The notes beneath the pieces are model-generated. The model was given only the letters and a program-made list of their open reading frames with translations. It was not told the origin of the DNA and did no database searches. DNA of 64,000 nucleotides from Evernia prunastri (Eukaryota > Ascomycota > Lecanoromycetes > Lecanorales > Parmeliaceae): contig NKYR01000102.1 of the NCBI GenBank assembly GCA_003184365.1, positions 4,921-68,920 on the forward strand. Direction: 5' to 3'. Numbering within the stretch: position 1 is the stretch's first letter; each line of letters begins with the position of its first letter. The position numbers and the translations under genes were made by a program. Shown here piece by piece: positions 20,660-31,237 of the stretch.

Positions 20660-21614
20660 GAATCAATTATTAATTGAAGAGCCTAACAACAGTAATGTTG
20701 TTCAGCAAATTCTGCTTATTGCTAGAATATCCCCTATATGAGTTATTGGATACGATTGTGTTTACATTTTCGTGAAAAAGCCAAAAGCATGGGGACAACC
20801 AGCAGGGGTTAGACATAGATCAACTGTCGAAGCTTCTCAGAGACTAAACGCAGGAAATCTTAGTTATGCGTATATGGTAGGTTTGTTTGAAGGTGGTGGG
20901 TTTTTCACTGTATCACAAAAAGGAAAGTATTTTCAATGTGAAGTGGGTATAGAATTAAACATAAGAGATGTACAGCTTGTATATAAAATAAAAAATTTAC
21001 TGGGTGTAGGTGTTGTAGGGTTCAGGGAAAGAAAAGGAATAAAAATGGTATATTTAAGAGTGAGGAAAAAAGATCACTTAATAAACTTTCTATTGCCTAT
21101 CTTTGATAAATATCCTCTTTTTTCCAATAAGCAACATGACTATCTTAGGTTGAAAGTTATACTTTTATCAAACATAGTGTTGCATAATGATATAGCTCAC
21201 TACACTCGTCCTACTGAACCTTTAAACTCTGTTGGATCTATATTAAACACACCTTATTTTTCAGCATGATTAGTTGGATTTATTGAAGCTGAAGGTTATT
21301 TTAGTGTATATAAACTAAGTAAAGATGATGACTATTTTGTAGCCAGTTTTGATGTTAGTCAGACTAACGGCAACGTACTAATTTTGGCCATTCGTAAATA
21401 CTTATCTTTAACGCCTAACCTTTATACAGACAAAACTAATAACTTTAGATTGAAAGTTTCAGGTGTTAGATCTATAGAAAATGTAATTAAATTTATAGAC
21501 AAAGCACCTGTGAAACTATTGGGCTACAAAAAACTCCAATATTTACTTTGAATTAAAAAGCTTCGTGCTATTTCTAGATATGCTGAAAAAATCAAGATAC
21601 CAAAAATATACTAA
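20660..21614 (+). CDS. LAGLIDADG endonuclease of cob intron 2, fused to exon 2
   Basis: In frame with exon 2, then QRLNAGNLSYAYMVGLFEGGGFF (first motif, with Gly-Gly in place of the usual acidic pair) and AWLVGFIEAEGYFSVY (second motif). Between them lies IFDKYPLFSNKQHDYLRLK, typical of this class. TAA is at 21612-21614. The first motif GLFEGGGFF lacks the second acidic residue, which may lower nuclease activity; a maturase role would then be possible. It is most like the cox1 intron enzyme at 57986-59074. Confidence 0.88.
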
Positions 21615-21747
21615 ATTAGATAAGATTATGATATAGTCCGAACAATATAGAAATATATTGAGTATAGCGAGAGTTTATTCTATATATTATTGCAAAAACA
21701 AGAGATAAAGCATGAAAAAAAGAAAAACGGGGCTATCAACAATTTTG
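20660..21747 (+). other. cob: Group I intron 2 of cob
   Basis: P7-like CAGAGACTAAACG near 20838 and partner GATATAGTCCGAAC near 21630. Intron ends at G21747. It sits between WGG and FSVNNAT. Confidence 0.75.
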
Positions 21748-22050
21748 CTCAGTTAATAACGCCACATTAAATAGATTTTTTGCATTACATTTTGTTTTAC
21801 CTTTTGTATTAGCTGCATTAGCCTTAATGCATTTAATAGCACTACACGATAGTGCAGGTTCAGGTAATCCTTTGGGTGTTTCAGGTAATTATGATAGATT
21901 GCCCTTTGCCCCCTACTTTATATTTAAAGATTTAATAACTATTTTTATCTTTATTTTAATACTGTCTATGTTTGTATTTTTTATGCCAAACCTTTTAGGA
22001 GACAGTGAAAACTATGTAATGGCTAATCCAATGCAAACTCCTCCTGCGAT
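21748..22050 (+). CDS. cob: cob exon 3
   Basis: Encodes SVNNATLNRFFALHFVLPFVLAALALMHLIALHDSAGSGNPLGVSG, then FKDLITIFIFILILSMFVFFMPNLLGDSENYVMANPMQTPPA. It contains the distal heme-ligand His residues of cytochrome b (ALHFVLP and ALMHLIALH). It ends at T22050 where KPEWYLLPFYAI would follow. The last cob exons are not in this window. Confidence 0.92.
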
Positions 22051-23296
22051 GAAAACAAATATTTTGTGTTGCTTGCTTACCTATGATATTTGGTATGGCA
22101 GAGCAAACATATGAAAAGCATATGTATATCACGCTATAAAAAATTATAGTGTGAAACTAATGATGGAAGATAAATTTAATTTGGCTAAATATAATAATGA
22201 AAACAATTTACCAGATGATAAAGAAAAGATAAATATAAGTGAAAAAGGTTTTATTACGATCAATAATCAAAAGCAAGAAATTACAAAATCACAACTACTT
22301 AATTTAATAGATTCTATTAAGAAAACTATTATCAACAACAAGGGTCTAAAAGATGCAAAATTTTTTAAGGATTTTAGAGTATTAGTTAACGGTGTGTTTC
22401 AAGCTGAGGGACATGTTGGAGGCTATTTCCCTAATGTTAATACTACTACTTTTCGTCCTACTGTATACATTAGTCAAAACGCAAGTGATTCTAGTTTAGA
22501 ATTTTTTATTTTTTTATGGTTAACTTTAGATAAAAGTTTAAAATTTGCTATATCTGTAAATGAATCCTCCAAGTTTTTTCATATTAGACTACTAAGTAGG
22601 GATTGAGATTTTATCATTAACAAATTAATTCCCTATTTACACTTAGTTTATGGTGATAAGTACAAGGGTTTAATAAAACTCAATGAAATATACCATCTAA
22701 ATAAAAAACCTATATATCAAAGGTTATCCAGGTTAAAATTATAAACTTAGCCTATAGTTTGGTTAACCTGCCAGCTAAAAAGATAAACCTTAAGGATAAA
22801 ATATGTGCAGTCATAGGTGACACAGACACAGACACACACAGACATAGACACAGACCTTAATCAAATAAAAGCATATAGGAATAATAAACCATTAGGCATA
22901 TTATTTATACTAGGATTTCTACTCGGAGATGGTAACTTTACTATCAAAATTAGAGATACAAAAAAAGGTATATGGTTTATACCTGTAATACGGCTAGAGC
23001 AAAAAGATACCTTGGATAATAGCAGTTTATTTAAGGATATTGTTGCATATTTGAATAAATTAGATGTTAAAGTAGAAATTTCCCTATATAATAAAAGTAA
23101 TGATTCTAATCATATTGTTTTGACTATTGAGGATAAAGTAAATATACGTAAATTTATAAATATTATTATACAACATAGAGATTTTTTTTTCTGAAAAAAA
23201 GAACAGATTAATTTAATTATTAATTCATTAGTTATAGTTTCTATTGCTGCAAGACACTGAAAAGAAAGTCAAATAGCTTTATTACGTCTATTATAT
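22051..23296 (+). pseudogene. LAGLIDADG endonuclease of cob intron 3, copy with frame errors
   Basis: The frame runs from exon 3 through a Lys-rich linker to FRVLVNGVFQAEGHVGGYFPN (first motif) and a domain ending LLSRDWDFIINKLIPYLHLVYG. An A is missing near 22712 relative to the overlapping contig, and a CA repeat near 22820-22850 is 2 bp shorter. The second motif region (FLLGDGNF) is therefore in another frame. Both breaks are repaired in the next contig. Confidence 0.8.
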
Positions 23297-23299
23297 NAC

Positions 23300-24246
23300 G
23301 CAAGTGATTCTAGTTTAGAATTTTTTATTTTTTTATGGTTAACTTTAGATAAAAGTTTAAAATTTGCTATATCTGTAAATGAATCCTCCAAGTTTTTTCA
23401 TATTAGACTACTAAGTAGGGATTGAGATTTTATCATTAACAAATTAATTCCCTATTTACACTTAGTTTATGGTGATAAGTACAAGGGTTTAATAAAACTC
23501 AATGAAATATACCATCTAAATAAAAAACCTAATATATCAAAGGTTATCCAGGTTAAAATTATAAACTTAGCCTATAGTTTGGTTAACCTGCCAGCTAAAA
23601 AGATAAACCTTAAGGATAAAATATGTGCAGTCATAGGTGACACAGACACAGACACACACACAGACATAGACACAGACCTTAATCAAATAAAAGCATATAG
23701 GAATAATGAACCATTAGGCATATTATTTATACTAGGATTTCTACTCGGAGATGGTAACTTTACTATCAAAATTAGAGATACAAAAAAAGGTATATGGTTT
23801 ATACCTGTAATACGGCTAGAGCAAAAAGATACCTTGGATAATAGCAGTTTATTTAAGGATATTGTTGCATATTTGAATAAATTAGATGTTAAAGTAGAAA
23901 TTTCCCTATATAATAAAAGTAATGATTCTAATCATATTGTTTTGACTATTGAGGATAAAGTAAATATACGTAAATTTATAAATATTATTATACAACATAG
24001 AGATTTTTTTTTCTGAAAAAAAGAACAGATTAATTTAATTATTAATTCATTAGTTATAGTTTCTATTGCTGCAAGACACTGAAAAGAAAGTCAAATAGCT
24101 TTATTACGTCTATTATATAATAAACCTGATAATAACTTTAAGCATAGCTTTTATTATTGAGCTAAAAGATTAGATGAAATATATAATGAAAGAAAAAAAC
24201 CTATAAATGATTTTTATATCTGTATTTCTAAAAATAGAGCCTGAGC
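23300..24246 (+). CDS. LAGLIDADG endonuclease of cob intron 3, 3' copy in frame
   Basis: One frame from the contig start to N24247, with a Thr-Asp repeat (DTDTDTHTDIDTD) encoded by a CA-rich microsatellite, then LGILFILGFLLGDGNFTI (second motif), and IIQHRDFFFWKKEQINLIINSL. This family uses motifs of the FQAEG and LLGDG type. The C-terminus is not reached; it runs into a gap or the contig beginning with GTACAG repeats. Confidence 0.82.
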
Positions 24247-24247
24247 N

Positions 24248-24305
24248 GTACAGGTACAGGTACAGGTACAGGTACAGGTACAGGTACAGGTACAGGTACA
24301 GGTAC
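24248..24305 (+). repeat. GTACAG hexanucleotide tandem repeat
   Basis: About nine GTACAG units at the very start of a contig. No overlap with the preceding contig is visible, so the assembly probably broke in this microsatellite. In one frame it encodes Val-Gln repeats. Confidence 0.9.
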
Positions 24306-24612
24306 AAAAACGGTTAGTGTTAAGCTAGAACAATATTTGACGCCCTTAGCTTTAGCAATTTGAATCATGGATGAAGGTGGCTGAGCTAAGCCAGGGGTTA
24401 AAATATCAAGCAATAGTTTTAAATTAGAATAAGTGCAACTTTTAGCTAATTTGTTAAAAAAACTCTTTTATTTAAATTGTACTGTTCGAAAGATTAATAC
24501 ACCTGGCCAATATTCAATATTTATCAAAGGTAAATCAGTATTAAAGCTAAGAAAATAGATCTTACCCCATGTTATACCTAGTATGCGCTATAAATATAAA
24601 CTAGGTTTATAT
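24306..24612 (+). pseudogene. LAGLIDADG_2-type endonuclease remnant
   Basis: Reads LEQYLTPLALAIWIMDEGGWAKPGVKISSNSF, the second-motif region of the LAGLIDADG_2 family (AYWFMDDGG-like). It then reaches TAA 24430-24432, VQLLANLLKKLFYLNCTVRKINTPGQYSIFIKGKSVLKL, TAG 24556-24558, and ILPHVIPSMRYKYKLGL. All parts are in one frame, so it is the C-terminus of an endonuclease with two stops. It lies upstream of the group I core in front of the cox2 exon and probably belongs to that intron. Confidence 0.65.
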
Positions 24613-24979
24613 TTACTGATTTTTTTTATTAGTAAAAAAGAACAAGGTGATGCTGATGTTTATTCTTTTCCGTCAGGAAAAGATAAACCGCAATCACAAC
24701 ACAAAAGCAATAAAGTATAATTTCTTTTAACCCCCCTCACATATATGTAATAGTCGTGATCTTAATAGATATGTATATATCTCTTTTTTCATTCAATACG
24801 GTTTAAGTATCCATAATTTTTACGTTGGAGAATAAGGGTAGAATATAGACCACTAGCTTAATTGAGCCTTAGCTAGTGCTCTTTATTGCTTTTATCTCTT
24901 TAAGTGTTGCGAAGCATGAGCATCAAATATAATAAAGTTATTTCTTTTAGAAGGCAATAAGTTGAATCTATTAATTTCT

Positions 24980-25226
24980 AAGATCCCGACAGGGATCTTA
25001 AAGAGAAAAATATTTTTCTCTTTGGCGACATGAGTGAAAACAGTTAATATATTATTTTTATCCATTCATATCTATTAATAATACAAGACTGTCAGTAGAC
25101 AATTTGTTTTTTTTTATGTCTGTTGCATCAGACTGGGTCACTTGTGGGTGTTTTAGATGTTTGTCTATCATGCTTAATGTACAGTCGAAAGGTTGTTTAA
25201 AAACTTCCGCACCAATGATATTGAAG
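24980..25226 (+). other. cox2: Group I intron core preceding the cox2 exon
   Basis: Conserved blocks CCCGACAGGGATC, TTTGGCGAC, CAGACTGGGTCACTTGTGGG and GCTTAATGTACAGTCG match the core of cob intron 1. The intron ends at G25226. The overlap copy is 25815-26061. The 24613-24979 stretch before it holds no gene, with a GCGAAGCATGAGCATCAAA repeat near 24908. Confidence 0.75.
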
Positions 25227-25538
25227 CTACCAATACCCTGATTTTTTAAATAGTGATGATGAGTTTATTGAATTTGATTCATATTTAGTACCTGAGTCTG
25301 ACTTAGAAGACGGTGCTTTGAGAATGTTAGAAGTGGATAATAGACTTATTATACCAGAACTAACTCATGTTAGATTTATAGTTACAGGTGCTGACGTTAT
25401 CCATTCTTTTGCTTGCCCTGCTTTAGGTATTAAATGTGACGCCTATCCTGGAAGATTAAATCAAGTTTCTGTTATGATTAACAGGGAAGGAACTTTTTAT
25501 GGTCAATGTTCAGAGATTTGTGGTATATTACACAGTTC
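25227..25538 (+). CDS. cox2: cox2 3' exon, truncated contig copy
   Basis: Encodes YQYPDFLNSDDEFIEFDSYLVPESDLEDGALRML onward to CSEICGILHS, cut by N25539. It is the same exon as 26062-26437. Confidence 0.9.
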
Positions 25539-26061
25539 NAGCAATAAAGTATAATTTCTTTTAACCCCCCTCACATATATGTAATAGTCGTGATCTTAAT
25601 AGATATGTATATATCTCTTTTTTCATTCAATACGGTTTAAGTATACATAATTTTTACGTTGGAGAATAAGGGTAGAATATAGACCACTAGCTTAATTGAG
25701 CCTTAGCTAGTGCTCTTTATTGCTTTTATCTCTTTAAGTGTTGCGAAGCATGAGCATCAAATATAATAAAGTTATTTCTTTTAGAAGGCAATAAGTTGAA
25801 TCTATTAATTTCTAAGATCCCGACAGGGATCTTAAAGAGAAAAATATTTTTCTCTTTGGCGACATGAGTGAAAACAGTTAATATATTATTTTTATCCATT
25901 CATATCTATTAATAATACAAGACTGTCAGTAGACAATTTGTTTTTTTTTTATGTCTGTTGCAACAGACTGGGTCACTTGTGGGTGTTTTAGATGTTTGTC
26001 TATCATGCTTAATGTACAGTCGAAAGGTTGTTTAAAAACTTCCGCACCAATGATATTGAAG

Positions 26062-26437
26062 CTACCAATACCCTGATTTTTTAAATAGTGATGATGAGTT
26101 TATTGAATTTGATTCATATTTAGTACCTGAGTCTGACTTAGAAGACGGTGCTTTGAGAATGTTAGAAGTGGATAATAGACTTATTATACCAGAACTAACT
26201 CATGTTAGATTTATAGTTACAGGTGCTGACGTTATCCATTCTTTTGCTTGCCCTGCTTTAGGTATTAAATGTGACGCCTATCCTGGAAGATTAAATCAAG
26301 TTTCTGTTATGATTAACAGGGAAGGAACTTTTTATGGTCAATGTTCAGAGATTTGTGGTATATTACACAGTTCAATGCCTATTGTTATAGAATCAGTGTC
26401 TATAGAAAAATTTGTTTCTTGACTACAAGAACAATAG
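26062..26437 (+). CDS. cox2: cox2 3' exon, cytochrome c oxidase subunit 2 (CuA domain)
   Basis: Begins CTACCAATACC (YQYPDFLN) after G26061 and ends TAG 26435-26437. The CuA-binding set is visible: His of VIHSFACPALGIKCDA and Cys/Glu/Cys/His of YGQCSEICGILHSSMP. It therefore holds the copper site that accepts electrons from cytochrome c. The N-terminal transmembrane exon(s) are not in this window. Confidence 0.95.
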
Positions 26438-26611
26438 ATAGTTTACACTTCATATTTTCTGTTTTTTCTAATGAAAAACCAGGAAAGAAGAATACATGTA
26501 CATATGTATGTTTTTATTCTGGGTTTTGTATGTTTATATTTTTAGAGCTCTGCTTGTTGTGATTGATCTTTTCCTGGTGGAAAAGAAGAAACAAAAACAT
26601 TAGCAACATAT
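26438..26611 (+). other. Spacer cox2-trnV with hairpin element
   Basis: A GATTGATCTTTTCCTGGTGG / GAAAAGAAGAAACAAAAACATTAGC element at 26558-26603 has a close relative at 42275-42317. Confidence 0.5.
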
Positions 26612-26684
26612 AAGGGAATTAGCTCAAGGGTAGAGCAACCGTTTTACACACGGTAGGTTAGGTGTTCAAATCACCTCTTCCTTA
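26612..26684 (+). tRNA. trnV: tRNA-Val(TAC), copy 1
   Basis: Cloverleaf with anticodon stem ACCGT/ACGGT around TTTACAC, giving anticodon TAC, and a T arm with GTTCAAATC. The second copy at 40213 has the more usual D loop (AATTGG) and precedes cox3. The similarity extends past the tRNA into the cox3 leader and start codon, so this is a segmental duplicate. Confidence 0.9.
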
Positions 26685-26728
26685 TTGTTTACCATTGTGT
26701 ATTCGTAAATTTAAATTTAAAACTTAAC

Positions 26729-27322
26729 ATGACTAACACATTATTATTACTAACATTGGGTAGCATATTGGTAGGGGTATAATATCAAATGAATTTCCTG
26801 GTTTTGTTTTATTATCATCTTTCTTGGCATCGTCACATGATATGACTGTTGATTCATGTGACAATATTAACAGGTTACTTTCTGAGTTTAATAGTTCTAT
26901 GGGTTCTCTATCTAGGGAAACACATATTGATATGTCTTCTATACATATAGATATGTCTAATAATAATTGAAATGAATTTATTAAATATTGGCTTTATGGT
27001 ACCGCAACCGAAATCAATTGATTTGATAAATCTTGCCAAATTGGTTGAGATTACTTAAAAGGTGCCTGTAATATTAATGGAGGTATTACTTTAGATTATG
27101 ATAATTTATATCATAGTGAAAAATTAGTAGCAATCTCTAATAATAAACCTGATTATCTCGTTTTAGGACTAGGGTGCCTATTTACAGCATGTACTATATT
27201 TGCTAGTATTTATTATAACCTAGATACAATTAACGCCGCATGTATATATATCGATAGAAGTATATATAACTTTCTGTGTATGTTTGACTTTCCTGGCTTT
27301 ATGATATATAATAGATCTGTTT
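26729..27322 (+). CDS. Unknown membrane ORF starting from a cox3-like leader
   Basis: ATG 26729 (MTNTLLLLTLGSILVG) is followed by TAA 26780-26782 as written. One extra G in the GGGG run 26774-26777 would join it to a frame open to the contig end: IISNEFPGFVLLSSFLASS, then a Ser/Asp/Met-rich soluble part (ETHIDMSSIHIDMSNNN), then LVLGLGCLFTACTIFASIYY, a likely membrane segment. About 198 codons, incomplete at N27323. No homologue is recognised. The leader, ATG and MTN match the cox3 start at 40330, suggesting the ORF uses a captured cox3 leader. Confidence 0.55.
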
Positions 27323-27489
27323 NAAAGAAGAAAAGAAGAAAAGAAGAAAAGAAGAGAAAAAATGAGCCACACCAAAACTAGTATAATAGTTTGTTTCTGT
27401 TTTTAACCTACACTATTACCGAAAAAATTTTTAAGTTGCTTATATTATTAATATTCCTGAATATAATATAAAAAATGACAAAACTTAAA

Positions 27490-27640
27490 GTACTTTTAGC
27501 TCAGTTTGAAACAGGGAATCTATTAAATTAAGATGTCCCTGTTCTAGCTAGTATTCATATCTCATTTGCCCTTTTTTTTTACCTTATTAGTTTCACTGTG
27601 GTATTATGAGCAACCATCTTAGTTCCCCAAATACACGACC
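27490..27640 (+). pseudogene. atp6: Diverged atp6-like fragment
   Basis: Reads LAQFETGNLLN-stop-DVPVLASIHISF, to be compared with atp6 at 31390-31480, LDQFEIRNLLSLDAPILANLHISL. DNA similarity is also visible over about 75 bp, with a TAA at 27529-27531 in all three contig copies. It is too diverged to be contig overlap. After the match the frame continues as a hydrophobic stretch. It is likely a remnant of an old atp6 duplicate or of a foreign copy. Confidence 0.55.
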
Positions 27641-27693
27641 TTAAATTTTTCTCTTTATTTATATGTTTATATTATTCCGCTAAGCCTTACTTT

Positions 27694-27771
27694 TTTGTGA
27701 TGCGAAGCAAGTCTACCTATACAAAGTGGGTTTTCTCCCCTTTATTACAATTTCTTGCTTCGCATCACAAA
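27694..27771 (+). repeat. 18-bp inverted repeat carrying GCGAAGC
   Basis: TTTGTGATGCGAAGCAAG at 27694-27711 is perfectly inverted at 27754-27771, with a 42-bp spacer. The arms contain the GCGAAGCA core common to other dispersed repeats here. It is present in all overlapping copies. Confidence 0.85.
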
Positions 27772-28064
27772 AAATATGGTTGGATTTATCATATACAGAT
27801 CTGTTTTTGCGAAAAGACAATAACTTAGTTCTGCTTAGCTAATAAAGCAATATGATAGCAAGACACATAATTGTTTCTACTTCATATGTATCACTAATCT
27901 TCATTATAAATCATAGAGTTTATTTTTGCAAAGCATTACGTAATGTTTATCACCACCCATTATTACCTTGGTCACTTTTTTACAAGTATATATTAATAAT
28001 AAATAGTCCTCCTGTTCCATTTTCTATTTATAACGTTATATTGTTATTATAGGAGTTGCTATTT

Positions 28065-28097
28065 GTGATGCCATCTTCTTTGAAAAGATGGCATCAC
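28065..28097 (+). repeat. Perfect 13-bp hairpin upstream of nad1
   Basis: GTGATGCCATCTT pairs with AAGATGGCATCAC around CTTTGAA. It is a compact member of the hairpin family sharing the TTTGAAAAG loop; overlap copy at 28887-28919. Confidence 0.85.
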
Positions 28098-29033
28098 ACC
28101 CTAAAATTGATAAAATCTTAGTTTACTTCTATTTTTAATTTATANAAAGAAGAAAAGAAGAAAAGAAGAAAAGAAGAGAAAAAATGAGCCACACCAAAAC
28201 TAGTATAATAGTTTGTTTCTGTTTTTAACCTACACTATTACCGAAAAAATTTTTAAGTTGCTTATATTATTAATATTCCTGAATATAATATAAAAAATGA
28301 CAAAACTTAAAGTACTTTTAGCTCAGTTTGAAACAGGGAATCTATTAAATTAAGATGTCCCTGTTCTAGCTAGTATTCATATCTCATTTGCCCTTTTTTT
28401 TTACCTTATTAGTTTCACTGTGGTATTAGGAGCAACCATCTTAGTTCCCCAAATACACGACCTTAAATTTTTCTCTTTATTTATATGTTTATATTATTCC
28501 GCTAAGCCTTACTTTTTTGTGATGCGAAGCAAGTCTACCTATACAAAGTGGGTTTTCTCCCCTTTATTACAATTTCTTGCTTCGCATCACAAAAAATATG
28601 GTTGGATTTATCATATACAGATCTGTTTTTGCGAAAAGACAATAACTTAGTTCTGCTTAGCTAATAAAGCAATATGATAGCAAGACACATAATTGTTTCT
28701 ACTTCATATGTATCACTAATCTTCATTATAAATCATAGAGTTTATTTTTGCAAAGCATTACGTAATGTTTATCACCACCCATTATTACCTTGGTCACTTT
28801 TTTACAAGTATATATTAATAATAAATAGTCCTCCTGTTCCATTTTCTATTTATAACGTTATATTGTTATTATAGGAGTTGCTATTTGTGATGCCATCTTC
28901 TTTGAAAAGATGGCATCACACCCTAAAATTGATAAAATCTTAGTTTACTTCTATTTTTAATTTATATTCTCAGAAAAAAGTCTTTAAGTTCATATGTTTT
29001 TTCTGAGAATATATTATATGTTTTATTAATACC

Positions 29034-29469
29034 ATGTTATATTTACCTGTGTTTATATCTATTATAGAAGTTGTAATAGTAACCGTGCCTGTTTTATTAA
29101 CCGTGGCTTATGTTACGGTTGCAGAAAGAAAAACAATGGCAAGTATGCAAAGAAGATTAGGTCCTAATATAGTAGGATATTATGGTCTATTACAGGCATT
29201 TGCAGATGCCTTAAAGCTTCTTTTAAAAGAATATGTTTCCCCCACACAAGCTAATTTAGTTTTATTTTTTCTTGGACCTATCATAACTTTAATTTTTTCC
29301 TTGTTAGGATATTCTGTCATACCATATGGTCCTGGTCTAGCTATATCAGACTTTGATTTAGGAATACTTTATATGTTAGCAGTTTCTTCCTTATCTACTT
29401 ATGGTATATTATTAGCAGGATGATCAGCTAATTCTAAATACGCTTTTTTAGGTTCACTGAGAAGTACAG
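29034..29469 (+). CDS. nad1: nad1 5' exon, NADH dehydrogenase subunit 1
   Basis: ATG 29034, MLYLPVFISIIEVVIVTVPVLLTVAYVTVAERKTMASMQRRLGPNIVGYYGLLQAFADALKLLLKE. The ERKxxASMQRRxGPN and LQAFADALKLLxKE blocks are diagnostic for Nad1, the subunit at the quinone entry of complex I. It is cut by N29470 at FLGSLRST. The C-terminal exon is at 30634-31088. Confidence 0.95.
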
Positions 29470-30056
29470 NAAAGAAGAAAAGAAGAAAAGAAGAAAAGAA
29501 GAGAAAAAATGAGCCACACCAAAACTAGTATAATAGTTTGTTTCTGTTTTTAACCTACACTATTACCGAAAAAATTTTTAAGTTGCTTATATTATTAATA
29601 TTCCTGAATATAATATAAAAAATGACAAAACTTAAAGTACTTTTAGCTCAGTTTGAAACAGGGAATCTATTAAATTAAGATGTCCCTGTTCTAGCTAGTA
29701 TTCATATCTCATTTGCCCTTTTTTTTTTACCTTATTAGTTTCACTGTGGTATTAGGAGCAACCATCTTAGTTCCCCAAATACACGACCTTAAATTTTTCT
29801 CTTTATTTATATGTTTATATTATTCCGCTAAGCCTTACTTTTTTGTGATGCGAAGCAAGTCTACCTATACAAAGTGGGTTTTCTCCCCTTTATTACAATT
29901 TCTTGCTTCGCATCACAAAAAATATGGTTGGATTTATCATATACAGATCTGTTTTTGCGAAAAGACAATAACTTAGTTCTGCTTAGCTAATAAAGCAATA
30001 TGATAGCAAGACACATAATTGTTTCTACTTCATATGTATCACTAATCTTCATTATN

Positions 30057-30633
30057 TAGCAAAATAGTAAGTAATAAAGCTTTAACAGACTTAGAAACAA
30101 GTTACATTAAAAAATATCCCTTTGATAATTTGTACAATTTTATGAGAACAGCTACAAGTCTTGAAGGTTATAAACATACTGACCAAGCTAAGTTAAAAAT
30201 GTTAAAGAGATTTGAGAATAAATCAAATCATCCTATGTATGTTGCTCATCTTTTCTTTGAAAAGAAGAAGTTGAGCATCAACAACATAGTGAAGAAACAA
30301 AGAAAAAGATAAGCGATAGATTAAGTAAACACCCTAATGGAGTAGGTATCTGCTTCGCTGATGATTTAAACAATAATTTAATTAAAAATTTTAAAAATAA
30401 TATTGAGTTAGTGCTTCGCATGCGAAGCATCAACAAACATTTAAATATATCTAAAGTTACAGTAGTTGCGAAGCATCAAATATTTAAATTCAAACCTTGT
30501 TTCATTTTCCTTTTTTTCATCTATTCCTTGAAAAGATGAGAAAAAATGAGAAAAAGAAAACCAATATAGGTTTAAAGTGAATGATAATTAGATAAGCTAA
30601 AACCTTAATTTTCTTTTTATATACATTACATAG
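30057..30633 (+). pseudogene. GIY-YIG-type endonuclease C-terminus in a nad1 intron, interrupted by hairpin elements
   Basis: Reads ALTDLETSYIKKYPFDNLYNFMRTATSLEGYKHTDQAKLKMLKRF and NHPMYG, then a hairpin element (30242-30282), then HSEETKKKISDRLSKHPNG. In GIY-YIG proteins the usual text is an uninterrupted MYGKTHSEETKKKIS, so the element splits the DNA-binding module. A GCTTCGCATGCGAAGC palindrome (30412-30428) and a GCGAAGCATCAAA word (30467) sit further on. The intron ends at about 30633. The nuclease domain itself is not in this contig. Confidence 0.7.
30242..30282 (+). repeat. Hairpin-family element inserted in the nad1 intron ORF
   Basis: TTGCTCATCTTTTC and TTTGAAAAGAAGAAG followed by TTGAGCATCAAC. 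It falls exactly between MYG and HSEET of a conserved endonuclease motif. Confidence 0.8.
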
Positions 30634-31088
30634 GGAATCAGAGCTGGTTAGTGGTTTTATGACAGAACACGCAGCAGTTATATTTGTTTTTTTCTTTTTA
30701 GCCGAATATGCTAGTATTGTTCTTATTTGTATTTTAACAAGTATACTCTTTTTAGGTGGTTATTTAATAAGTTCTACACCTTTTCTATTATTGATTAAGG
30801 AAATTGATCCCTATTTATATGTTAGTATTTTAGGTGGTGAATATGAAACTTTTTTTTTCTGACCCCTTAATAGAAGGTATGATATATGGTCTAACTTTGG
30901 GATTTAAGGCTTGCGTCATGATATTTGTGTTCATATGGGGAAGAGCTTCTTTTCCTAGAATACGATATGATCAACTGATGTCATTTTGCTGAACTATACT
31001 TTTACCATTAGTAATAGCTTTTATAATATTACTTCCCTGTGTTTTATACAGTTTTGAAATCATACCTACTAATAATTTCCTCTTATAG
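30634..31088 (+). CDS. nad1: nad1 3' exon (one homopolymer frameshift)
   Basis: Encodes ESELVSGFMTEHAAVIFVFFFLAEYASIVLICILTSILFLGGY, then KEIDPYLYVSILGGEYETFF. After a T-run at 30850-30858 the frame changes to SDPLIEGMIYGLTLGFKACVMIFVFIWGRASFPRIRYDQLMSFCW, ending TAG 31086-31088. Both halves are Nad1; removing one T joins them, so this is most likely a sequencing error. It is the C-terminal membrane part of complex I subunit 1. Confidence 0.93.
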
Positions 31089-31099
31089 AACATGATGCT

Positions 31100-31135
31100 G
31101 ATGCTCATTCTTCTTTGAAAAGAAGAATGAGCATC
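31100..31135 (+). repeat. 16-bp perfect hairpin between nad1 and atp6
   Basis: GATGCTCATTCTTCTT pairs with AAGAAGAATGAGCATC around TGAA, 12 bp after the nad1 stop. It is the cleanest hairpin in the window and could also act in 3'-end formation or processing of nad1 RNA. Confidence 0.9.
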
Positions 31136-31237
31136 ACAAAGCACTAGCAGGAAATAGACTTATTAAATCATATATATTTAACCCTGCTTAAACATATAAC
31201 TAATAAAATCGCAATCATCTTACTCTTACTTCAATTA

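Larger units (their letters stand above)
27324..29033 (+). other. Spacer upstream of nad1 with repeats and an atp6-like remnant
   Basis: Written up to three times by contigs at 27324-28144, 28146-29469 and 29471-30055, all beginning with AAAGAAG repeats. It holds the atp6-like remnant, an 18-bp inverted repeat (27694-27711 with 27754-27771) and a 13-bp perfect hairpin (28065-28097). Short open frames such as 27852-28052 have no recognisable features. Confidence 0.6.

Noticed and set aside
27852..28874. 66- and 76-residue plus ORFs upstream of nad1
   Set aside because: They cross inverted repeats and hairpins; no recognisable protein; duplicated by contig overlap.
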